Positions 35,401-46,818 of a DNA stretch of 64,000 nucleotides are shown here, one piece after another. Source of the stretch: Hysterangium stoloniferum (taxonomy: Eukaryota; Basidiomycota; Agaricomycetes; Hysterangiales; Hysterangiaceae); the NCBI GenBank assembly GCA_015178975.1, contig WHVD01000240.1:1-64000 (forward strand). The letters run 5' to 3'. The notes under the pieces were generated by a model. That model searched no databases, was not told where the DNA came from, and saw only the letters and a program-made list of their open reading frames with translations. The position numbers and the translations under genes were made by a program. Each line of letters begins with the position of its first letter. The stretch's first letter is position 1.

Positions 35401-37757
35401 CGGCAAAGACATTGCGGGCCTCACTCCAAAGATTGTGAACGAAGCCAAGTTTGAGTGGTTGTGACGACCAGGACGGCGCGGAAGAATCCAGAACCCACTC
35501 TAAACCTTGGTTGACGAGGAAGGACTTCAGGATATCAACCAGCTGAGACATAAACGCCGGTTCAGTAGTATGATTTTCGCAACCTTGCGTGAGTTGTGAT
35601 TGGGTGAGAAGTAATGCCCGCCATGCATTTAGTATTGGAGCCTAAAGGATTCTTAATGTACGTGTCAATCACATGGTAACAACATAGCTCACCGGGATAT
35701 CGCCGTCCTGTCCTAAAGGCGCCTTTTCTACAGCTTGTTTCCAGATAGAAAATAGAACATCCCAGTACCGAACAACCTCATCCTCCTTTAGAGGAGTGAT
35801 TTGCCGGATCATAGCGGTTTTATCCACGCAACTCCTAACAAAATCGACCAGGTTTTTCGATTCCGCACGTAAGAGGGTTCCGTCAAACAATAACCCGGTC
35901 AGAAGGGAGTGTTCTTCCCACGTATCATCAGATATATTTTCGAGGGAGGTGCCAACACGCGAAAGGAGTTGTTCAAGAACATCAACTGCCTCCTCGCATG
36001 TCTTTCCACCTTTCTCAATCATCTGGCTTACAACCTGCAACGCGTCTGAAAGTCGTTTCGCTCTGATGTCCTCTTGACCGACGAGTGCACCCACGATGGA
36101 AATGCCTATTGCACCATCGACAAGCTGCCGCACGACCTTCCAACCTGAGTTTTTATTTTGATCAGTATGGACTTCTTCATCGCTCTTATCAAGCTGTACA
36201 CAGGCCCAGACGAGCGAACGCCACACCAGACCAGATGCAGCACGGATAGTGGTGCGCTTGTGCGACATGGCAGTTTGTAGGTGGCCAAGTGTGAATTTGA
36301 GCGTCCGCGACTGCGTGAGTGCGTTGGTGCTGCTCAAGACGATAACGGCAGCAATGACGCTGAGAGCCCATGTGGGAGATGCAGCAGCATGTGTGGCCAC
36401 TTTTACTTCGAAGCATTGTCTGAAGGCTCTTGTGATGGGTGAAATGTCCTGGAGAGTTTTACGCGTTTGATTTTGTGCTTCCAGATAAGCAGTGGTGGCA
36501 TGCGCGAGAGAGGCTCCGACAGAAACGGGAGATGAGCACCGAGCGAAAGCGAATGCTATAGATAAGAGAGCATGTGCGGCTTCGACGCGCAAGCTTAAGT
36601 TGGAGTTTGTGAGGTTGGCAAAGACTGATGGCAGGATTTCGGCAAAAGGTACTAAGAATATGTCAGATTGGTTAAACATCAGGGTAGCAACTGCCTTTAG
36701 TCAAACAGATGAGCCACGGTGATAAATATTCTGCGAATGTTTGACATACCTTAAGTCCGTCGGACGCCGCGCCGTTTTTTCCTTGCCTGCCAAGTTCCCC
36801 ATCGATACCACGGCGGATTGCATATGCAATACGGTCTGCCGCAGGGGCAAGAACTGCTGTAGGTAGGAGCTGCACTTGAAGCGTCCACACCGAAAGTTGC
36901 CATGTTTTCCGGGCGTTCGGTGTCGGGAGAGACGTTGCAAGTGGGATTGCAAGAATGGCTGTTAAGATGTCACCGAGTTGTTCATCTGAATGGCATTAGC
37001 AGGGTAGAAGGTCATATATATGCCACATACCTGTGAAAATAGAGTATACAGCGGGAACAACGGCAATATTTGAAAAGCAGCGTAATGCAGCATGACAAAC
37101 ATTGCAGAGATCACGAGCGTGTTTCACCTCTTGTTCAGTAAAGCCGCGTTTCTTTATGCTTCCAACGGAAGACGGCGACGACCAAGGTGAGTCGCTGGAT
37201 GGTGGGGTCGACGGCGCAGACTGAGGATCGGTAAAAGCGCGTCCTATGTCCCTATGAAACACCTGAACCAATTGCTCGCTATGCTCTTTCAGTGGCTCGA
37301 GGGCAGGAATAGGCCCATAGATATCGAGCATTGCAGCTGTCTTCGTCCTGAGACGCGCCGAAAGAACAGAATACGCCTCAGTTAGGTCTGTGAGCGTGAT
37401 TTTCCGATCCATTCCAGGTCTAAGAGACGCGACGAGTGTGGAAATAGGCGAGTTTAGATATAGCGGGTGATGCAATGGGTCTTCAGGCTCCGGGGTAGCC
37501 TCACGCGTCGGATGTTCTGGAGTCATGAGGTAAGACATGGTGACCTTTTTTAGGATAGATTTGGGAGGAGCTTTAACACAGCTGGAAGCTGGGAGCTCTC
37601 GTATGTGCTCAGAATATGCGTGTTGAAGGTTTTCTCGCGACCAGGCGATGCGGGGAGTACGCGATTTGAGCGAGCTTGATGGGGTGACGGGATGAGGTGG
37701 TTGGTTCTCTTTGTCCTTGTAGATTGTACGGGGTGGTGTTGGAAGGCTCATACTCAT
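32484..37757 (-). CDS. rif1: Rif1 homologue (replication timing / telomere factor)
   Basis: Twelve exons on the minus strand: 37757-37031, 36985-36750, 36694-35693, 35641-35133, 35075-34628, 34573-34268, 34207-33709, 33653-33366, 33319-33218, 33162-33043, 32992-32852, 32803-32484; about 1,565 residues, all junctions in frame. The Rif1 N-terminal HEAT-type domain is clear ('HARDLCNVCHAALRCFSNIA', 'LPTPNARKTWQLSVWTLQ', 'LPTAVLAPAADRIAYAIRR', 'GKNGAASDGLKAVA'). Rif1 recruits PP1 to oppose DDK at origins and acts in telomere and double-strand break control, in the nucleus. Visible motifs are KEN (16-18), SILK (67-70), KVLF (1359-1362, RVxF type) and basic 'PPKRRRV' and 'KRRKS' runs in a disordered tail. 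The ATG at 37757 is used because the frame has no earlier ATG nearby. Confidence 0.88.
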
Positions 37758-37835
37758 TGCTTCAGCAACGGAAACAAGGTTGGTCGCGGTCAAAAGTCAC
37801 AGACCGTGATTGTCACCTTTTTAAGTGGGACACCA

Positions 37836-37899
37836 ACGCGTTCCATTTAAAGTTCTTTGATTATTGTTATTTTCACTTGTGGTGTGCTATGGACGCGTC
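37836..37899. promoter_or_regulatory. Paired ACGCGT sites upstream of RIF1
   Basis: ACGCGT at 37836-37841 and 37894-37899, 79-142 bp upstream of the Rif1 ATG on its own upstream side. Two such sites within 65 bp fit MBF-type G1/S control, but no binding evidence exists and single copies occur elsewhere in the window by chance. Confidence 0.35.
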
Positions 37900-38191
37900 A
37901 CGCTTAACTCCCATACACACGGGTTACTTAAAGATCATAGGATGGGACAGGAAAACATGGAATATGCGTAAAAAAATCGTGACAGGTCGTAAAAGGTCAT
38001 GATGGGAAATAAGTAAGAGAGACGGGTCAAGAACTGGATGATGAAGTCTAGTACGAAGCTCTCAATTGGTGGTCTTGCCAGTGATTAAAGTGGCCATGTA
38101 AGCTATTATGATGAACTTGAAGATAGGAAGAATATGGAGAAATAAGGAATAATCAGACAACATGCAAGAAAAAAACCAGAAACATTCATCG

Positions 38192-38795
38192 TCATGTATT
38201 TCTTTCCCCAGAAGATGAACCTGGCCTGCTGCCAGATCGATTGGGCAAAAGGATACTTTCGCTTTGTCCTCTCGGTCGCCCGGTAACGTCTGTTGCTTTG
38301 CTAGCCTTGGAGACACCAAGCGACGAGTCATCCTTTGAGGGTCGCGAAAAGAAGTCGTCATCTGGCTCTGGCTCGTATGGTGATGAATCCGAATTGATCT
38401 ACGGAAATATCAGAATATAAGCCATTGTCACACGCCAGAAAGCCAGACAGACGATTGCAACATACCCATCTTCCTAGCTCTTCGCTCAATCTCTGCTCGT
38501 CCTCTTCGCTTAGTTGGAGATCCTTGCCTTTCTCAGCGTGTAGCCGCAGTAAGTCACTCAGGCTCTTACGCCCTTTGGCCCCTCCAGGTGTACCATCATT
38601 ATCTTGGTCTATGCCATTCAAAACCATTATGCGTGGCCTGGATGGCGTTTTCGGTGGTTCAGACTCAACTCGCAAGTCAGATGCTGAACGGTCCCAGTCC
38701 TCTGACGTGGAGTTCGAGGAGTTTATCGACAGCTTTGACATTGATGCGTCGAGATGAGGGGTGGGGTGCCTGCTTGGTGAGGATTCCTCAGGCAT
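38192..38795 (-). CDS. Small charged protein of unknown function
   Basis: Two exons: 38795-38466 and 38398-38192, 178 residues, with a consensus GTATGT donor and a TAG acceptor. It starts MPEESSPSRHPTPHLD. It is low-complexity and rich in Ser, Glu and Asp. One ordered-looking segment reads 'RKSLSDLLRLHAEKGKDLQL' then 'EEDEQRLSEELGRW', followed by 'INSDSSPYEPEPDDDFF'; this could form an amphipathic helix. No signal peptide, membrane segment or enzyme motif is seen. I do not recognise the family. It lies 5' of RIF1 in the same orientation, with two ACGCGT sites about 190 bp upstream of its ATG (38982-38987, 38998-39003). Confidence 0.7.
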
Positions 38796-39263
38796 TGTAG
38801 TTGTCTATGGCGAGTGTGGCAATATAAAGAGGGAAAAACTAGTTTTCGGCGCGTGTGCTATAAAGAAAGTCGGGTATACGCGCGTCCGCGATTATTGAAA
38901 GAGATGGAGTGTCAATTTGATGTAAGTTTTATATGATAAAAGGAAACCCAAGGTCTCAGGAGGACACTTCGGTTGGCGTGGACGCGTGAAATGATCGACG
39001 CGTTGGGGCTTGTTTGGTACAAGGGCGCTTCCTGTTATTATATCCAGAAACGGACAACGCGAAACAACATTTACACGGTTCATAATCTATTATTCCGGCA
39101 AAAGTCTGTGGTATAACTTGAAGTATATAAACGATATATGGCTTGTTAAGGTGTAAAACAAGTATGAAAGAAATATCAAAGTCCATATCTCTGGGGTGGG
39201 GTATATTGAGAACGTTGAGAACGCGTTGTTTGCGAGTCCGTGGTCTCTACCCATCACGGAGAA

Positions 39264-40765
39264 TTAGAAACGAGCCAAAGTGACCGCCAGTACCACTCCA
39301 AGTAAACTGGTTAGGCATGCTCCAATTTTAACTGTCGTTGCACCACTACTTTTGCTGGGTGTCGGCGATCCTGTGCCACTTGCAGCCGCACCGGTAGCTG
39401 AGCCTGTACTCGACACGCCAGTGCCATTGGGTGTCGTGCTGTTCGTGGAAACTGCTGGCAAGTTCTGCACATTAATCTTGCTCCATGTCGCTGATCGGCT
39501 TTGAGTAGCATCCCCGGGGGTATAAGGGAGGAAGAAGATGCCACCATTCGAGTTGAGCTGGACTAGCGCATTGATTGACGCAGCATATGTGCTCGTGGTT
39601 TTATCGGAAGGCCCGACAAGAGGGAGAGTTGAATTGTTCTATGATATGAATAAGATAATGTTATAGGGTGCCATGGAATAAAACAGACTTCAACATTGAT
39701 CACGTATGTTGCACTACCATCATCGGGAATAAAAGCAAATTCCTCTTGAACCTACTCACTCGTCACTTAAATAAAACATAATAAAGGGGGAAAAGGGCGA
39801 GCTTACACCGGAGTCTTTAAAGAACGAAGCCGTCTGCCCATGGCTGACAGGGAAGGGGTCTCCGCTACCAGAGACGGGGTAACTTTGTGGATCAGGTTGG
39901 AAGAACGAGACTAACGAACAACCATATGAATATCCAAATATCTACTACCTTTAAAATAATACCTCACAGTGAATAACAAATATCTGTGCAGTACCCGGTT
40001 GACTATTGGGAACTCCAATAAAGTGGATGTGATTCTGGGCAAGGGCCATCGTAGGTTTGTAGTTGACGACATCGAATGACGGGTTGGTAGATCCCTGCCA
40101 TGATAAAGCAGTGCTATTGGCGGTGATCTGTGAACCCATGTCCAAGAAAGCCATCTGGCCATTAGTCAAAGCATCTTTGAGAAAAGGTTAGCTTATAGCA
40201 ATGAGGGATAGTCTGGAGTGTGGACCAACAGAATACGTTCGTATCATGATCAAGTATCGCCACAAGCTGGGTTGGATCTGGCCCGCCAGAGTTTACAGAT
40301 TGTGTAGACCATGAATTGTCACCAGCATTGAAGATGTGAACCGCGGAAGGATTGGACTGGTCGCCGTCCAGAACGTAAATTGCATTGAAGAACTGCGCGA
40401 GGTAGCAGGTCGTTTGTTGACCGTCAAAAGGACTGATATTCAGCAGTAAGTTCGAACACTGGCGTCACAAAACATGATAAAGTAAACGCACGGTCGACCG
40501 GTTGTCGTGATTTCGGTTCCAGTGACAGCTGAGTGGTATTGTGTAAACCTTAAAGGTTCCAAGGAAAGGCGAAGAAAAACACACCGGAGGACCATTTATC
40601 TTGAGTGCCCAACTGGAAATCTTTTCCTCCAAAACCAAATGCGTAGAGATTGAATTTGGCGTCGAAGGCCACACAAGGTCTCGCTTCAACCTCGGTTGCA
40701 AAAAGGGCCGCCGCCAGGAAAGTTATTAAGAATCGAAAAGGCTTGTTAGTAAAGAACGTAGGCAT
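39264..40765 (-). CDS. Secreted, probably GPI-anchored protein
   Basis: Seven exons: 40765-40585, 40528-40492, 40432-40230, 40174-39968, 39910-39807, 39751-39689 and 39638-39264; 389 residues, all junctions in frame. An N-terminal signal peptide ('FLITFLAAALFATEVEA', likely cut near residue 24-25) precedes 'RPCVAFDAKFNLYAFGFGGK'. The body has aromatic/Gly motifs ('TCYLAQFFNAIYVLDGD', 'VHIFNAGDNSWSTQS', 'PDPTQLVAILDHDTN') suggestive of beta-propeller blades. A Ser/Thr/Gly-rich stalk (about 330-365) and a hydrophobic tail ('IGACLTSLLGVVLAVTLARF') without a basic cytoplasmic end point to a GPI anchor. It would sit on the plasma membrane or in the cell wall. The biochemical role is unknown. Confidence 0.75.
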
Positions 40766-41111
40766 GGCTCGATGTGAGCTAAAGTTGGAACTGTAGAACA
40801 CATTTGTCGGGTTTATGTAATTTTAGTGATGGGTCGGTGTCACGCGTTACCAGGAAAGCTCCACATCGTAACTATGTACAAATTCACAATTGGGGAACGT
40901 TACTTCACGGTGTTATTATCTACTCATAAAGAAAAGGCTGCACTATAAGAAATTTCTGCAATGTAAAGAGGGCGTGCTGTGTCGTAAAGCGTACAGGGAA
41001 CGATATGAGTAACATAAAAGATAAAGTTCAATGAAATATTATGTCATCCCTTGTCAATATTGCCGTTGAGTCTACTAAGTAATTGGCCTCAGTTGGAGAA
41101 GAACAACGAAC
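40766..41111. other. Short intergenic spacer
   Basis: Upstream of the GPI-anchored protein gene and downstream of the membrane protein gene. No further gene is seen. Confidence 0.5.
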
Positions 41112-41960
41112 TTAGAACAGGACTCTTTCGCCAGTGAATGTGGCATGATCCTCCAATCCTTTGTGAACATCCGCCTTTTCATAACTTCGTGAAAGCGATG
41201 ATTCTAATTCCAGACCTCGATTCCCAAGTATTCCGCTCCCCTGACTTTGCTTATATATATATGGGCTTCGTACAACAATAGGAGGCGGGAACGTCAGAAG
41301 CGTCGACAGCACGGGCAAGGGCAACAGTGGTTCCATCTGTGGACGAGAGAATACCCCAGCTGAGTGGGAGTGACGCATGCACTGGGCTATCCTTGGTGAA
41401 GACCAGAAGCACAGTGATTCACTGGCCGTCGAAAAGGTGTCATGATTGAAATTTGCATCGTCAGCACCTACAAGACCGTTAAGAAAGTCTGAAGGAGAAG
41501 GACCGATCCGCCTTGTAGACTTTAGGGTATAGTTCTCTTCATAACCATCTATCGTAAACGAGTCATATGCCTTCGGGAGATTGCCGATTGCATTTGACAG
41601 CTGCGTTGAAGTAATTGATATTCGACAAGATTCTACCTCTGAGCCAGACGAAGAGGGGTAATTGGGACAATGGCGGATGAGGATGCTTTTCAGAGGAACA
41701 GCAGGTGGCGTTACATGGATCGCAATCTTTTGTTTTCGTCTAAACCATTGACATGATCTGGATCTTTTTTTCGCAAAGAAAAAACGACGGAAAATCATAA
41801 ATAAAACGGCTGACACGGATAATAGAATCCCTCCCAAGGTTCCAGCAGCAACAATAGAAACAGTTCCATATTGATTGACGAAGACATGCGACGGATCGTC
41901 TTCATTAGTTGGAGGGAAGTTCAAGGTGATGTGTTGCGAGATAAATGCTTCCAAAGGCAT
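41112..41960 (-). CDS. Single-pass membrane protein of unknown function
   Basis: One uninterrupted frame of 282 residues with ATG at 41960. A short N-terminal part (1-33) precedes one transmembrane helix at about 34-57 ('VSIVAAGTLGGILLSVSAVL'). A strongly basic patch (RRFFFAKKRSR) follows, so the N-terminus is likely outside and the C-terminus in the cytosol. The cytosolic tail (about 215 residues) is Ser/Thr-rich and disordered, with no catalytic motif. There is no cleavable signal peptide before the helix in this model; a missed upstream exon is possible. The layout resembles fungal sensor-like or mid2-type proteins, but I see no specific family signature. Confidence 0.6.
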   Translation of the reverse strand: MPLEAFISQHITLNFPPTNEDDPSHVFVNQYGTVSIVAAGTLGGILLSVSAVLFMIFRRFFFAKKRSRSCQWFRRKQKIAIHVTPPAVPLKSILIRHCPNYPSSSGSEVESCRISITSTQLSNAIGNLPKAYDSFTIDGYEENYTLKSTRRIGPSPSDFLNGLVGADDANFNHDTFSTASESLCFWSSPRIAQCMRHSHSAGVFSRPQMEPLLPLPVLSTLLTFPPPIVVRSPYIYKQSQGSGILGNRGLELESSLSRSYEKADVHKGLEDHATFTGERVLF

Positions 41961-43283
41961 AGAGGAGCTATATGAAGGCAGTGTATGGTTGGATTGATTT
42001 TCTTCTATGTTTCTGGCTTTGATTTCGGAGATAATTCTGTTTTGGTATTCAGACGGTATATAAGAGTATTCCGTGAGCTATCGGGGGTTGCGAGAGTTTA
42101 TTTGTAGCAGAAAAACCGATGTAGATCGCTCGGCACTGTCTGCAACAAGGATCCTGGTCTACGTGACGTAGACGAGTGGTCAGATTCTTCTCGTGAAAGC
42201 TCGAGCCCGAAAGTACATGAAAACTGGGATAAAGACGCGTTTGTGATGATAAAGAATGTGAGGAAAGGCCCTTTTATATACTGGACTCGGTATTAATTTG
42301 CGATATTTTAGCGCTTTCTTATAGTAGAACAGATCTCCAATTGTATTCCTCTTCTGATAGAATCTATTTGATATAATGATAGAAAAGTTTCTAAAATTAT
42401 AAACATAATGTATGCCAAGAGAGATAATCGAAAAAAGCTCAGTGGGTCTCGCGGGGAAAAAGCGGGCCAGAAGTATTTATTTACGCGTAGGACACACCAT
42501 CAGGAAAATGGAAAACAGGCAGCTGCCCTAGCTAGCTCATGTAATACGGCTAGTTAGTATAGTTACTGAACGGTATTTTTTTTTTACCACGAGTTAGTGT
42601 ATACTAGCTATCTCGGGGGTCTGCTATCTACATCAGGAAAACGGGGTGCGTTAATAAGTCATATACAACTCCGACTGACACCCATCTCATTGTAGGAAGT
42701 TAGTGTACTTAAATCAAGTATTGGACGATGAAAAATAAACCGATAGGTGAATGTGATAAGCACACATACCTTGATACGGGTAGGCTGTGACCTACGTTTC
42801 CAGTCACATCCTCATTACACACACACAACACAAGACTCTACTTGGCTTGACGACAGCGACTGCTGTATTGCAAGACGACTGGCTCACCATTAGGGCTATC
42901 CTACCAATTTTGCAACACTTGCCTGTGATTCCCTTTGCAAGATAATGATGGATGGATCGGTAGGTCTTGCTCACACTGCACCTGTAAAATGCATAAGTCT
43001 ACAATTACTTTCTACTTATTTTATCTCTCTTATTATTAACCATCTAGTTAAGGACATGTCTTCGATGCAGCAATGACCAACAAAAGGTATTTCTTCAGGG
43101 TCACTGCTGTCCATTCTGGCATGAATGAGGCTCTAAAGCCAAGCAAACCATGGAATTGAAGGCTGGGCCCCTCACTGCATTTCCAAATGGTGTAACTATG
43201 AAGACTACTGCTCTACCAGCTGTTCAAAGCCCCCCTTGAGTTTCATCCATTCACAAGGTGATGCTTCACCTCCCACCTCTTTC
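41961..43283. other. Intergenic between membrane protein and retrotransposon pile
   Basis: Upstream region of the membrane protein gene, then AT-rich and low-complexity DNA, for example a T10 run in a small inverted context near 42572. No gene is recognised. Confidence 0.5.
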
Positions 43284-44565
43284 TGTGAAGAGTGGTGGAG
43301 GTTCTAACTGTTCTATATATGAAGAATATCGACTGTTTAGGTACAACACGTAGTTGTATTGACTGTCTAAGTCTAGTACACACTGAACGAGTATTGACTA
43401 TTTAGTTCAATATGTCTGAGTGAAGTAACTATCTAAAGTAGAGTAGATAGCTAAAACAAATAAAGGGAATCGACTGTTAGGTGCGATTCTGAGTGACTGC
43501 TCAAGTGTAGAAAAGAATAACGAGAGTTGAATAATAGAGTAGTGCAGGTGTGGTCTGTGCGGATTGAGATATAGGTGGAGTTTTGACTGGCACAGTTCAA
43601 AACTCTGATTGTGTAGATAGTTGAAGCCTGTCTGTGATGGTCAAGACGATACCCCAATCACAACTTACAGGATACTAACTGGGTGTCTGGGTAAGTGTAG
43701 AGGGTATGCATATATGCATAATTGGACTAAGGAATAATAGTTGGATTATAGTACTTTATTATTTATCTTTTATTTTCTTTCTTTACATTCTTTCTATATT
43801 TTGAGCATACCTTTATTTTGTAGTTCGAAGCTTTGTGTATACGTATGGGCGCTCTCGGCGCCAAAACGACAGACACTTTTTACCCAGCAGACACCACCTC
43901 GTAAACGACCCAGACGTCGAATAGCGAGAGGTGTCAAGGGTAACGTCTCAACTACCTATAAAGGTAGTATTCTCTCACATACTAACGTACTTTGGACTCG
44001 AACCACGAAGGTTGAGTTCCACTCTAAGGTCTTTGTGCTAGTCGACATTATAGTCGACTCGTGCTATTATCTCTTTACTCTAGATATTCAGCTTCGCGTT
44101 GATTATCTATTTTACATCTAGCTACGAGTTGTACCGTGAAGGTCAACTCTTTCATTCTTTCATTCTAGCCATCAAGAGCAACTGTACAGTTGCTCTTGTG
44201 ACGCATAGCGTGTCTTCTTACTAGTACTGCTTGTCTAGTAATCTATGGTATTGTACTGTACGGTCAATACCTGCTAATAGTAGTTGAATAAACACTATTC
44301 TTCGTATATCGAACGGTCAGAATCTATCGACTCTTCACAGTAAGTCGTGGTTGCGGGGTAAAAAGTGTCTGAGTTCTAATTACGGGTGCTAGAATACATG
44401 AGTCTGGCATGTATGCACCCACAAGAGTTGATGTACCGTATACATAGGTCGTCGAACTAATATAAGTGTATAATAGAATAGAGAGAAAGAAGAAATAATA
44501 ATGGGAATATAGTATGGGCTTATCCAGACTATATTTCCTGAGCATATTTCACCATACCTCTCACA
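43284..44565 (-). repeat. 3' LTR of element M (family B), split by a nested LTR A
   Basis: On the minus strand this starts TGTGAGAGGTATGG (at 44565) and ends CTCTTCACA (at 43284). It matches family B copies at 48611-49241 and 49608-50235. It is interrupted at 43696-44339 by a solo LTR A plus a 5-bp duplication; without the insert it is about 633 bp. It follows the polypurine tract and ORF3 of element M. Confidence 0.9.
43696..44339 (+). repeat. Solo LTR A inserted in element M's LTR
   Basis: 644 bp, TGTAGAGGG...CTCTTCACA, flanked by perfect 5-bp duplications GTAAG (43691-43695 and 44340-44344). Removing it and one GTAAG restores a continuous family B LTR. A perfect 26-bp palindrome lies at 44173-44198. 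Other short hairpins include 44040-44059, 44126-44149, 44218-44241 and 44248-44270. Confidence 0.93.
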
Positions 44566-44578
44566 GTGCCCCCCAGGT
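44566..44578 (-). promoter_or_regulatory. Polypurine tract of element M
   Basis: Read on the minus strand, aacctggggggcac runs directly into the TGTGAGAGG start of the 3' LTR. It has the same core as the tract of element 1 at 7202-7214. Confidence 0.75.
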
Positions 44579-44590
44579 TAAAGAGCTATG

Positions 44591-46818
44591 TCAAAGAAGG
44601 TGGCAAAGGACGCTTGGAACTCCTCCCCATGCATCTTGCGAGGAACGTAGTGACGGTGGGGCAGGAGTGAGAAGAGGCACGCAGCTTGCATCTCCACCAG
44701 AGGGAAGTCCTCCTGAGGTGTTGGAATCTGACAACAGATACTCCAACAGGTCAACTAGGTCGACAGCCGAGTGGATCGGCACGTGTTCAGGAAGGATACA
44801 GGAGGAGTCAACAAGCAGGGACTGAAACATGGAGAGCTCAACCCGCTTGATATCCTCTGCTAATTGCAGCTGTTCCTTAGGATTGTTGATGCACAAGTAA
44901 AAGGTACCCATGCGATCCGACAATGTGAGAGATCCGCTATACCCTTGGATATGTCCTTTAAGAAGGGGGTGCCGCAAGGTTGGCCCCAGGTGCGTTAATG
45001 TGCGTCCCACTGTGAAAATGTCAGAGGGGTAGTTGATGGATACATGCATCCAACTGGTCTGTAAGAAATGAGCCAAGTCGGCTGTGTCCCGAGAGTGAGG
45101 GGGAGAGGGGGGCTGTGACGGGGGATGGCAAATGGGGACAGCCAGGAAAGGGTCAAGGGGCCCATCCACCAGAATGTCAGCCTTCCACTTCCCCTTCACT
45201 TTTTCACTTAAAGGGGGAGGCTCCTTGAAGACTTCCATGGCTGGGGGAGGTGCCTCAAGGACTTCTTCCATGACTGAGGAAGGCGGTGTGAGGATGTCCT
45301 GGACAGGATGATTGACATTCATCAGCACAGTATTGGGTTAATGAATGGGGCTCCCCAGAGAAATGCAAGGTGAGCAGGGAGAGGCGGGAGGTGGGCTCCG
45401 TGCTGGCAGGGGAATCAGGGAAGCATCTGACACCGCGGGGAAGATTGGCGCCGGGGTAGAGCAGGTGATGAGAAGGGGTTCAGGGGATGTGCAGAGGGGA
45501 GGGGTCGGCCACGGTGCTGGAGAGGGCTTGGGTGCAGGTGAAGGCAGTGGTATGAGGGAAGATTCTGCTGGGAGGAGGGGCAACGGTATGGGGGGAAGAG
45601 AAGGTGGATCAGTGGATGGTTCATGACCTCCTGGCAGCTCTGAAAAGGGTGTAAAGCGTTGCAGTGTGGGCATGGAAGAAACTGACGGAGGTGAAGGGAG
45701 ATGAGTGGAGCTGGGCGGCATTGCAGGATCAGCTAGACGATACCCCCTCCAAACTCTGATGGAAGTTGGCAGTTTTCGTCATTGATTAGGGTCACTCGTG
45801 AAGAAGTGAATGTTGTCTGGAAGTAAAAACCCTTTGTGGCAATCAGCACTGAGGTACCTGCTGTCATAGGTGGGGTAGTGCGATCGGTCATCCTTCAAAT
45901 CGGATGAGAAGTCGATGGGTCCCATCTGGTAGGTTCGTTCCTGAGGTCCACGTTGGGAAGGAGGTCTGGGAGGTAGTGTGACTCCATCCCCACATCGCAA
46001 TGCAATGCTTTGTAGCTTGATCCTCCGTACTTTGTCCCAATCGTAGAAGGTGACCCCGTTCTTTCCTTTCCTGCTTTTCTGTCCTACGCTCCGAACACAT
46101 GGCGTATCCCCATCACTGCAATCTGTCTCAGTGAAATCTGTCCATTTATGGCCCGGGGGGGAGCGATGATTGAAGGGTTGCTGTTTCCTTCCATTCTCCT
46201 CCATTCCTGCCATGTCTGCTTTGAGGGGACATTATCCCTAGCACCCTTTCGCTGTCCTTCTAAGTACTCCTCTCTCCTCTTTCTCTTGAGCGTTTTCAAT
46301 TCCTCCTGAACCTGTGCAGAGAAAGCCTCAGACTGCCATTTCTTCCTGATCTCCTCCTCGGTGGAAGGGAGGATACTACGAGGGGGTGGGGGGGTTTCGC
46401 TCCATGTTCCCGAGGAAGCCCCCCAAGTACCAGAAGGCCAGGGTGTGGCTTTTGGAACGGGGTCCATCCACGTAGGGTATGTGGACAAAGAGGCTTCCCC
46501 CAGGCGCTCGACAATTTCTGTTCGAGGTGGTGGAGGAAGAGAAACCGTCATTTGAGGTCGAGGTATTCTTTTGAAATTGGGGAGCCGGGGTCTGGGGGAA
46601 GGTGTATATGGAGTGAAAGCAGTGCCACTTCCTGAGTTGGTGGAGGTGCCTGCTGTGTTGTTCTGCGAGGTGGGGTGCATCGACAATGGCATCCCAGAAT
46701 TACCCATACCCTGCTTGACATTTGCAGTACAAGACGATGTGGTAGAAGTATTAATAGGTTGGGGTTGTGGTATTCTTTTGAAGTTGGGGAATTTGTGTTT
46801 GGGTTGGAGGATGGTCAC
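44591..46818 (-). pseudogene. Element M third ORF (ORF3)
   Basis: Homologue of the 5144-7189 ORF in the same place relative to chromodomain and LTR. Pieces on the minus strand are 46818-46084, then after a frameshift in a C7/G7 run near 46160, 46213-45779, 45721-45338 and 45328-44591. The last three share one frame, separated by stops at 45779-45781 and 45338-45340. Shared blocks with element 1 include 'TETDCSDGDTPC', 'FYDWDKVRRIKLQ', 'DCHKGFLLP', 'SINYPSDIFTVGRTL', 'ELSMFQSLL' and the final 'SSQDAWGGVP'. The N-terminal part repeats 'PNFKRIP.PQ' twice. The start is uncertain: the aligned codon is GTG. The family is unknown. Confidence 0.75.

Noticed and set aside
45338-45721. Separate Pro-rich secreted protein
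   Set aside because: It is in frame with, and homologous in order to, the middle of ORF3 of element 1.
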